This document shows, piece after piece, positions 1 through 4,113 of a stretch of DNA of 7,467 bases. The translations under genes were made by a program, and so were the position numbers. Numbering within the stretch: the stretch's first letter is position 1; the number at the start of each line of letters is the position of its first letter. A model generated the notes under the pieces. It saw only the letters and a list, made by a program, of their open reading frames with translations, made no database searches and was not told where the DNA came from. The stretch spans positions 1 through 7,467 of the forward strand of contig CAJXJE010000036.1 in the NCBI GenBank assembly GCA_913054215.1. Direction: 5' to 3'. The DNA comes from an uncultured Candidatus Peregrinibacteria bacterium (GTDB lineage: Bacteria > Patescibacteriota > Gracilibacteria > Peribacterales > Peribacteraceae).

Positions 1-155
1 ACGGCATCACCCAAAAACTCAAACCGTTCATTGTGACCTAGTGCTCGAGATTGCCGCACAGCACTTCTGTGTGTAAGCGCTTGCGCGAGCAAGTCTTTGT
101 CTTTAAAGCGAATGCCGATGGTCTTTTCGAGATTAACGAAACTCTGAGCTGTCAT
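1..155 (-). CDS. rnc: Ribonuclease III, N-terminal part (cut by window edge)
   Basis: RNase III is an endonuclease for double-stranded RNA that processes rRNA precursors and some mRNAs. Translating the minus strand from the ATG at 155 gives 51 complete codons before the window ends. They include IGIRFKDKDLLAQALTHRS at about residues 13-31, typical of the family's first helices. They also include HNERFEFLGDA at 41-51, the RNase III signature, in which Glu46 and Asp50 fit the metal-binding catalytic acidic residues. The rest of the nuclease domain and the dsRNA-binding domain lie to the left of the window. The start is well set because an in-frame TAG lies a few codons upstream and the alignment begins at the usual place. 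It follows nusB by 37 bases on the same strand, so it is probably the next gene of the operon. No Shine-Dalgarno sequence is visible before the ATG. The identification is firm from the signature. Confidence 0.93.
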   Translation of the reverse strand, partial: MTAQSFVNLEKTIGIRFKDKDLLAQALTHRSAVRQSRALGHNERFEFLGDA

Positions 156-192
156 TAATTGCTAGTGTAGCAACAAATCATCATATTTTATA

Positions 193-591
193 TTATTGCT
201 TTGCAATAGCATTCAAGACACCATTCACAAATTTCCCCGTCTCATCTGTACCGTATTCTTTGGCAATATCGATACCCTCATTCATCACTACAGCAGGTGG
301 AGCATCATCTGCATGAAGAAGCTCAAATGCACCAATCAGCAGTACGGGCCTCGCAATTGGGTCCATCTTTTCAAATTCCCACTCTGGTGCGTATTTCTCT
401 ATTTCGGCTATAAGCTCTGATTCTAGTGCGAGCACTCCTTCTAAGAGAACGGTGCAAAAGTCTTCATCTACACCTCCCAGCTCAGAAACATTCTTTGCCA
501 GAGCCTCCAAGAGATCCATGTCTTTATGTTGTCTTCGCTCAAAGAGCACCTGCATAACCGCGATTCTCGAAAGGTGGCGTTTGCGTGCCAT
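193..591 (-). CDS. nusB: Transcription antitermination factor NusB
   Basis: NusB is a small all-helical RNA-binding protein. It pairs with ribosomal protein S10 (NusE) on boxA RNA, so that RNA polymerase reads through rRNA operons and some other transcripts. The 132-residue length is normal for a single-domain NusB. The N-terminus RHLSRIAVMQVLFE (about residues 5-18) matches the family's first helix, and the C-terminal stretch VVMNEGIDIAKEYGTDETG (101-119) followed by FVNGVLNAIAK is the most conserved NusB block. The ATG at 591 begins directly with the basic MARKRH start usual for this family. It lies between the putative bL32 gene (44 bases upstream) and rnc (37 bases downstream), and its partner S10 is encoded two genes upstream. 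The upstream spacer is almost wholly a heptamer repeat and has no clear ribosome binding site. Confidence 0.95.
   Translation of the reverse strand: MARKRHLSRIAVMQVLFERRQHKDMDLLEALAKNVSELGGVDEDFCTVLLEGVLALESELIAEIEKYAPEWEFEKMDPIARPVLLIGAFELLHADDAPPAVVMNEGIDIAKEYGTDETGKFVNGVLNAIAKQ
194..208. repeat. Small inverted repeat at the nusB 3' end
   Basis: TATTGC-TTT-GCAATA forms a 6-bp stem with a 3-base loop and covers the last nusB codons and the stop. On the transcribed (minus) strand it is followed by an A/T-rich stretch rather than a clean T run. It is therefore a poor terminator and may only be a processing or stability hairpin between nusB and rnc, or may be chance. Confidence 0.3.
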
Positions 592-598
592 AACAGAA

Positions 599-629
599 GT
601 GGAAAACGGAAAGTGGAAAGTGGATAAAG
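599..629 (-). repeat. Heptamer repeat (TTTCCAC units) in the bL32-nusB spacer
   Basis: Read on the minus strand, this is CTT followed by four 7-base units: TATCCAC, TTTCCAC, TTTCCGT and TTTCCAC. It fills most of the 44-base spacer between the stop of the upstream gene (636) and the nusB ATG (591), where a ribosome binding site would be expected. The same 31-base arrangement occurs on the plus strand inside mutY at 3677-3707, differing at only two positions (29 of 31 identical). The two copies therefore belong to one dispersed repeat family rather than being independent simple repeats. Confidence 0.85.
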
Positions 630-635
630 ATCCTA

Positions 636-821
636 CTAGGCTTTGACCTTGGTGATTCCTTTGAGGGTCTTACTCTTCTTGTTTTTTGCTTCAGCTTTTA
701 CGGCAAAAGGGGAGTTGGCACGGTTTTTCAACCTACGGATCTGTTTCTTTTGGTACTCGCTGTGCTGAGCTCTTCCAGAACTCTTTGCTCGCCGTTTTTT
801 TGGGGTAGGTCTTTTGGCCAT
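636..821 (-). CDS. rpmF: Small basic protein, probable ribosomal protein bL32
   Basis: This is a 61-residue, very Lys/Arg-rich protein, clearly of ribosomal-protein type. The start MAKRPTPKKRRAKSSGR followed by an aromatic/basic helix resembles the N-terminus of bL32 in deep-branching lineages, where (A)xPxPKKxxxKxxxRxR is typical. Its place before nusB and rnc also fits, because rpmF often sits close to rnc in bacteria. The C-terminal half (from about residue 35) does not look like a standard bL32. It lacks the zinc-binding CxxC pairs seen in many members and the usual GxYxGR-like end, and reads instead as a lysine/alanine tail. The ATG at 821 lies 23 bases after the rpsJ stop, so the two are almost certainly co-transcribed. 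That this is a real gene is fairly sure. The bL32 assignment is tentative, and another small subunit-specific protein is possible. Confidence 0.6.
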   Translation of the reverse strand: MAKRPTPKKRRAKSSGRAQHSEYQKKQIRRLKNRANSPFAVKAEAKNKKSKTLKGITKVKA

Positions 822-844
822 AAGCTTTTACAAGGTATATAGGG

Positions 845-1273
845 TTATCCCATCTTTATCTCAATATCTACACCTGAAGGGAGGCTCAGGCTTTGCAGAC
901 TTTCGATGGTATTGAAGGTAGTTTCGGACAAATCAATCAATCTTCTGTGTGTGCGCATTTCAAACTGGTCACGGGCGTCTTTGTGCTTAAAGGTAGAACG
1001 CTGCACGGTAAACTTTCGGATCTTAGTAGGCAATGGGGTAGGTCCGTGAATAACAGCACCACTGCGCTCTGCAGTATCAATAATCTTGGCTGCTGCTTCA
1101 TCGAGCACCATATGATCAAAAGCACTCAAACGAATGCGAATAGACTGGACCTTTTTGTCATCTCCTTTGGACTTCTTTGTGCTGCCAGAGACAGCTGACC
1201 GCGCTATATCATCACTTCCTGAGTCCTTCTTCGAAGGCTTTTTAGCTTTAGATTCTTTCTTTGGAGGATTCAT
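845..1273 (-). CDS. rpsJ: 30S ribosomal protein S10 (NusE) with N-terminal extension
   Basis: S10 is a head protein of the small ribosomal subunit and, as NusE, the partner of NusB in antitermination. From about residue 43 the sequence QSIRIRLSAFDHMVLDEAA, then GPTPLPTKIRKFTV, DARDQFEMRTHRRLIDL and a VDIEI end, follows the S10 family closely and covers a full-length core of about 100 residues. The first 42 residues are an added low-complexity Lys/Ser/Asp-rich tail. I chose the ATG at 1273. An upstream TTG at 1315 would add 14 residues, but it would place coding sequence across a hairpin, so it is unlikely. The gene lies 56 bases after tuf. This matches the widespread tuf-rpsJ adjacency, but rplC and the rest of the S10 operon do not follow. 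Instead a bL32 candidate, nusB and rnc do. Confidence 0.95.
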   Translation of the reverse strand: MNPPKKESKAKKPSKKDSGSDDIARSAVSGSTKKSKGDDKKVQSIRIRLSAFDHMVLDEAAAKIIDTAERSGAVIHGPTPLPTKIRKFTVQRSTFKHKDARDQFEMRTHRRLIDLSETTFNTIESLQSLSLPSGVDIEIKMG

Positions 1274-1284
1274 AGCAGTAGGGA

Positions 1285-1294
1285 TGAAAGAGCG
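1285..1294 (-). promoter_or_regulatory. boxA-like element in the rpsJ leader
   Basis: The minus strand reads CGCTCTTTCA here, 11 bases before the rpsJ start codon and just after the hairpin that follows tuf. The core GCTCTTT matches the centre of the bacterial boxA consensus (TGCTCTTTAACA in E. coli), the RNA site bound by NusB-S10. The genes for S10 and NusB both lie downstream in the same transcript, so an autoregulatory or read-through role is conceivable. The match is short and could be chance. Confidence 0.3.
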
Positions 1295-1323
1295 AAATAA
1301 AAGTTGGGGACGCAAGCGTCCCC
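1295..1323 (-). terminator. Intrinsic terminator or attenuator after tuf
   Basis: On the minus strand GGGGACG-CTTG-CGTCCCC (1306-1323) forms a perfect 7-bp GC-rich stem closed by a G-C pair around a CTTG loop, a notably stable RNA tetraloop. It is followed by AACTTTTATTT. The structure starts 6 bases after the tuf stop codon. Because rpsJ follows 33 bases later without an obvious new promoter, it more likely trims or attenuates the transcript, lowering rpsJ-rnc relative to tuf, than ends it fully. Confidence 0.6.
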
Positions 1324-1329
1324 TATATG

Positions 1330-2508
1330 CTATTTATTGATCTTCGTAATAACACCAGCACCAACAGTGCGTCCACCTTCACGGATAGCGAAGCGAGTTC
1401 CTTCTTCAAGAGCGATAGCAGAACCAAGTGTTACTTTAAACTTCACGTTGTCTCCAGGCATAACCATCTCTACATTCTCTGGAAGTTCAACCGTACCAGT
1501 GACATCCGTTGTACGAATATAAAACTGTGGCTTGTATCCTTTGAAGAATGGCGTGTGGCGCCCTCCTTCATCTTTAGTGAGGATGTACACCTCAGCATCG
1601 AACTCTGTGTGAGGAGTAATAGAACCTGCTTTAGCCAAAACCTGTCCACGCTGGATCTCTTCACGCTCAATACCACGAAGGAGTAGTCCTACGTTGTCTC
1701 CTGCAAGACCTTCATCAAGAAGCTTGTGGAACATTTCTACACCGGTAACAACAACCTTACGTGTCTCACCCATACCAACTAGCTCTACTTCGTCGTTGAC
1801 GTTTACTTTACCTTGGTCGATACGACCAGTAGCAACAGTTCCACGACCCTTAATGGAGAACACGTCCTCCACAGGCATAAGGAATGGCTTGTCGATTTCA
1901 CGCTTAGGATCTGGGATGTGTGTATCAAGAGCATTAAGCAACTCTTTGAGCTTTTCAATTTGTTCTGGATCACCCTCAACTGCCTTAAGAGCAGAACCTC
2001 TAATAATAGGAGTGTCATCACCTGGGAATTCGTATTTGTTGAGTAGTTCACGTATTTCAACCTCTACCAGCTCGATAAGTTCTGGATCGGACACCAAATC
2101 AATCTTATTCAGGAAGACCACGATGTACGGAACATTTACCTGACGTGCAAGAAGGATGTGCTCACGTGTTTGTGGCATTGGACCATCTGCAGCAGATACA
2201 ACGAGGATGGCACCGTCCATCTGGGCAGCACCGGTAATCATGTTTTTAATGTAGTCGGCGTGACCAGGACAGTCAACGTGCGCGTAGTGGCGCTTTTCAG
2301 ACTCGTACTCCACATGAGAAGTAGCGATAGTAATACCGCGCTCTCGTTCTTCTGGAGCGTTATCGATTGCGGCAAAGTCCTTTTTCTCACCTTCGGGGGA
2401 GAAGTTCATAGAGAGTGCAGCGGTGAGAGTAGTCTTACCGTGGTCCACGTGTCCGATGGTTCCAACGTTAACGTGAGTCTTACTGCGGTCAAATTTCTTG
2501 TCAGCCAT
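1330..2508 (-). CDS. tuf: Elongation factor Tu
   Basis: EF-Tu is the GTPase that delivers aminoacyl-tRNA to the ribosomal A site. The 392-residue length is normal and all signature elements are present: the P-loop GHVDHGKT (residues 19-26), the switch I RGITI (57-61), DCPGH (79-83) with the catalytic His83, the base-recognition NKID (134-137), and the GSALKA loop. The beta-barrel domains 2 and 3 are intact up to the GRTVGAGVITKI C-terminus. The ATG at 2508 starts the typical basic MADKKFDRSKTHVNVGTIGH leader. It is the first gene of the minus-strand operon, with a promoter candidate about 60-90 bases upstream and a terminator-like hairpin immediately after it. No Shine-Dalgarno sequence is seen before the start (the preceding bases are AAAACTTAAAC), which is striking for a gene expected to be among the most highly expressed. 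Confidence 0.99.
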   Translation of the reverse strand: MADKKFDRSKTHVNVGTIGHVDHGKTTLTAALSMNFSPEGEKKDFAAIDNAPEERERGITIATSHVEYESEKRHYAHVDCPGHADYIKNMITGAAQMDGAILVVSAADGPMPQTREHILLARQVNVPYIVVFLNKIDLVSDPELIELVEVEIRELLNKYEFPGDDTPIIRGSALKAVEGDPEQIEKLKELLNALDTHIPDPKREIDKPFLMPVEDVFSIKGRGTVATGRIDQGKVNVNDEVELVGMGETRKVVVTGVEMFHKLLDEGLAGDNVGLLLRGIEREEIQRGQVLAKAGSITPHTEFDAEVYILTKDEGGRHTPFFKGYKPQFYIRTTDVTGTVELPENVEMVMPGDNVKFKVTLGSAIALEEGTRFAIREGGRTVGAGVITKINK

Positions 2509-2568
2509 GTTTAAGTTTTGGAAAAAATGGTCAAAACGGTAAAGAGGTTACCCTCATCTAGCCGCAAA

Positions 2569-2597
2569 AGTCTAGTGAGAAAGGCGAAAAGAGTCAA
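2569..2597 (-). promoter_or_regulatory. Sigma70-type promoter upstream of tuf
   Basis: On the minus strand a -35 box TTGACT (2592-2597, five of six matches) is separated by exactly 17 bases from a -10 box TAGACT (2569-2574, four of six). Transcription would begin near 2562, giving a leader of about 54 bases before the tuf ATG. That leader contains a small GAGG-GTAA-CCTC hairpin (2543-2554 region). The position and spacing are good, but the -10 box is imperfect. Confidence 0.5.
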
Positions 2598-2637
2598 ACC
2601 TTTCAAGCGGTGAAAGTCGAGAAAAGGCAGGATTTTG

Positions 2638-2666
2638 TTAGCAATACTTCACATTATCCTTATATT
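2638..2666 (+). promoter_or_regulatory. Possible plus-strand promoter
   Basis: TTAGCA (2638-2643, four of six matches to the -35 consensus) is followed after 17 bases by TATATT (2661-2666, five of six matches to the -10 consensus). A start near 2673 would lie almost at the ATG of a 20-codon ORF at 2676, so its message would be nearly leaderless. In this A/T-rich spacer such a pairing can arise by chance. Confidence 0.25.
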
Positions 2667-2675
2667 GCTGCCGTT

Positions 2676-2738
2676 ATGAGCTTAAATATCCCCGTTGAGG
2701 GCCTAAAGGAGGCAGGACTTCTTGCAGATGGGGAGTAA
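2676..2738 (+). CDS. Possible 20-residue small ORF
   Basis: ATG at 2676 opens a 20-codon frame ending TAA at 2736-2738, one base before the convergent stop of the 105-residue gene. The peptide begins MSLNIPVEGLKEAGLL and has a balanced, protein-like composition. It is too short to identify. It could be a leader peptide, the remnant of a lost gene, or chance. The only support is the promoter-like pair just upstream. The rest of the 231-base stretch 2509-2739 shows nothing beyond the tuf promoter and leader. Confidence 0.2.
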   Translation: MSLNIPVEGLKEAGLLADGE

Positions 2739-2739
2739 A

Positions 2740-3057
2740 TCACCAATCAGGATCGCTAGGTTCGTCTGGTTGATAGATATAATCTTCGTTCCAAGGGCCA
2801 TCGTCATCCTTTTGATCTTGATTTTTAATCCACGTAGAGAGAAACAGTGTGGTAAATGTATCAAGCAACCCCTCTGTACCTAATGTTTCTTGCAAAGATT
2901 TGAGTTGAGCTAATTCTTCGAAGTTCATAGTCAAAATCTGATCGATTTGACCTCTAGTTGCTATACGAAACGTCACACAATCCGGAGACTCTGATTCTAT
3001 AGATACCTCAAAGCATATTTCTTGATCTTCATCTCCTGAGAATTCTACAAATGACAT
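2740..3057 (-). CDS. Hypothetical acidic protein, 105 residues
   Basis: I do not recognise a family. The protein is strongly acidic, with many Asp/Glu and few Lys/Arg. It has no signal peptide or membrane segment and is probably cytoplasmic. The first 45 residues (FVEFSG, ICFEVSIES, CVTFRIAT) look like alternating beta strands. Residues about 46-80 look helical (NFEELAQLKSLQETLG, LDTFTTLFLSTWIKNQ). The last 25 residues are a disordered Asp/Pro/Trp tail ending DPDW. The start is an ATG at 3057 without a visible Shine-Dalgarno site. It ends in TGA, the only TGA stop among the genes here. It is transcribed toward tuf and diverges from mutY across about 50 bases. Codon use and protein-like pattern support a real gene, but it may be lineage-specific. 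Confidence 0.65.
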   Translation of the reverse strand: MSFVEFSGDEDQEICFEVSIESESPDCVTFRIATRGQIDQILTMNFEELAQLKSLQETLGTEGLLDTFTTLFLSTWIKNQDQKDDDGPWNEDYIYQPDEPSDPDW

Positions 3058-3064
3058 AAAGACA

Positions 3065-3093
3065 TCTTGCCAAAAGAAAGCTGCTGGGCAAGA
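3065..3093. repeat. Inverted repeat in the divergent spacer before mutY
   Basis: TCTTGCC (3065-3071) and GGCAAGA (3087-3093) form a 7-bp inverted repeat with a 15-base centre. It lies between the divergent starts of the 105-residue gene (3057) and mutY (3109). The size and position suit a dimeric repressor operator acting on both genes, or a leader hairpin. There is no other evidence, and if mutY began at the upstream TTG (3067) it would be coding. Confidence 0.35.
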
Positions 3094-3108
3094 AGAATAT
3101 CCCTCTTT

Positions 3109-4113
3109 ATGATGGGCGAGAATATGAAACGCTCAGAACGTACCCACATCTTCGTATCAGAAATCTGGCAGTGGTATGCCCGCCACAAGCGGCAACTCCC
3201 GTGGCGCGATCTCTCTATTGCAGATGATACCCAGCGGGCCTATCAGATTATGGTATCGGAAATCATGTTGCAGCAGACGCAGGTGCCGCGAGTAAAAATT
3301 GTGTACAAAGATTTCCTCGAGCGTTTCCCAAAAATCACAGATCTATCCTCTGCTTCAAACAAAGAAGTCATCCTTGCTTGGCGGGGGATGGGGTACAACA
3401 ATCGCGCTCTGCGACTACGTGATAGTGCTAAAGCTGTTGTCGAAAATTACAACAGTTTCCCGGTGGAGATGGGTCAGTTACACACACTCCCAGGGATCGG
3501 TCATTACACAGCGGCTGCCATCAGAAACTTTGCATTCAATATTCCTACGGCGTGTATTGATACGAACATCAGAAGGATCCTCCATCGAGTCTTCGTGGGA
3601 CCAGAGAATGCAGATGGCACATGGAAGAAAGATGATACATATCTACTCACAATCGCTGAAGAGGTTCTTGATGAAGCTTTATCCACTTTCCACTTTCCAC
3701 TTTCCACTCGCAGGTCGCAGACCTGCGCTGATTGGCATGCGGCTCTGATGGATTTCGGATCCCTTGTTTGTACCAAGCGCAGCCCAAAATGGGATGTTTG
3801 CCCTCTTACCAAAGCAGGTATCATGAAAGCAGCGTACAAGATCCCAACCCCCAACCCCCAACCCCCAACTTCCAAACGTGAACCTGGGCGGATGGTAGGG
3901 TCCAAATATATTCCCAACCGTATCTTTCGTGGGAAGGTGATAGAAGAACTACGTGATGAGGACAGTGGACTCAGCATCAATCAAATCGGAACAAACATCT
4001 GTATCGATTGGAACCCAGATGAACACACGCAGTGGTTAGAAGGAATCATCACAGCACTCAAAAAAGATCATCTTATACAGACGTCTGGTGCGAAGTTGGT
4101 CTTAGTAGACTAA
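3109..4113 (+). CDS. mutY: MutY-type adenine DNA glycosylase, cluster-deficient
   Basis: MutY removes adenine mispaired with 8-oxoguanine and so prevents G:C to T:A mutation. Numbered from the ATG at 3109 (334 residues), LPWR (30-33) and VSEIMLQQTQV (49-59) carry the catalytic Glu51. The helix-hairpin-helix is LPGIG (127-131), and ACIDTNIRRIL carries catalytic Asp151. Tyr133 stands where endonuclease III has its lyase Lys, which favours a monofunctional MutY. The Fe-S loop is degenerate: Cys221 and Cys231 remain, but Trp228 (TGG) and Gly237 (GGT) replace the second and fourth cysteines, each one base from a Cys codon. The C-terminal 90 residues are not a NUDIX-like 8-oxoG domain but a short helical, winged-helix-like segment starting PNRIFRGK. 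Two heptamer repeats lie in frame (3676-3727 and 3843-3870). An ATG at 3124 after a weak GGGCGAG, or a TTG at 3067, are alternative starts. The gene converges with the envelope operon. Confidence 0.93.
   Translation: MMGENMKRSERTHIFVSEIWQWYARHKRQLPWRDLSIADDTQRAYQIMVSEIMLQQTQVPRVKIVYKDFLERFPKITDLSSASNKEVILAWRGMGYNNRALRLRDSAKAVVENYNSFPVEMGQLHTLPGIGHYTAAAIRNFAFNIPTACIDTNIRRILHRVFVGPENADGTWKKDDTYLLTIAEEVLDEALSTFHFPLSTRRSQTCADWHAALMDFGSLVCTKRSPKWDVCPLTKAGIMKAAYKIPTPNPQPPTSKREPGRMVGSKYIPNRIFRGKVIEELRDEDSGLSINQIGTNICIDWNPDEHTQWLEGIITALKKDHLIQTSGAKLVLVD
3676..3708 (+). repeat. Heptamer repeat (TTTCCAC)n inside mutY
   Basis: After GCTTTA, partial unit TCCAC (3682-3686) is followed by three perfect TTTCCAC units (3687-3693, 3694-3700, 3701-3707). 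It matches 29 of 31 bases with the minus-strand repeat upstream of nusB. It encodes ALSTFHFPLST, which has no counterpart in MutY proteins I know, between the helix AEEVLDE and the conserved ADWHAALMDFGS. With the palindrome that follows it makes a 51-base (17-codon) block between two GCT triplets (3676 and 3727), so the reading frame is kept. Confidence 0.85.
3709..3727. repeat. Perfect palindrome next to the heptamer repeat
   Basis: CGCAGGTC-GCA-GACCTGCG is a perfect 8-bp inverted repeat with a 3-base centre, directly abutting the heptamer tract. The pair looks like one composite element inserted into mutY. The palindrome encodes the RRSQTC part of the extra segment. The copy upstream of nusB has the heptamers but not this palindrome. 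Confidence 0.75.
3843..3870. repeat. Telomere-like heptamer repeat, G-quadruplex motif
   Basis: Four C runs (CCC, then three of CCCCC) are separated by AA, with a period of 7 bases (CCCAACC units). The opposite strand has four G runs separated by TT, which meets the usual intramolecular G-quadruplex pattern with very short loops. It encodes the Pro-rich linker PTPNPQPPT between the MutY catalytic and C-terminal parts. The tract decays at its right end into TTCCAAAC. Confidence 0.85.

Noticed and set aside
80..93. CTTGC-GCGA-GCAAG hairpin with a GNRA-type loop
   Set aside because: It lies inside the rnc coding region, has only a 5-bp stem and no following T run. Coding constraint explains it.
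795..801. Run of seven A on the coding strand in the bL32 candidate, a possible frameshift site
   Set aside because: It encodes ordinary Pro-Lys-Lys at the basic N-terminus. The zero frame is a complete plausible protein, and no sensible product arises in the other frame.
1274..1315. Upstream TTG start adding 14 residues to S10
   Set aside because: It would begin inside the hairpin after tuf and cover the leader. The ATG at 1273 gives a more natural start.
1694..2143. Long plus-strand open frames opposite tuf and similar frames opposite other genes
   Set aside because: They are antisense shadows of strongly conserved genes, with compositions (Ser/Thr/Ile-rich) typical of reversed coding frames.
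2509..2739. tRNA or riboswitch before tuf
   Set aside because: No cloverleaf, TPsiC-like GGTTCGAATCC or recognisable aptamer core was found. Only a 4-bp hairpin (GAGG-GTAA-CCTC) is present.
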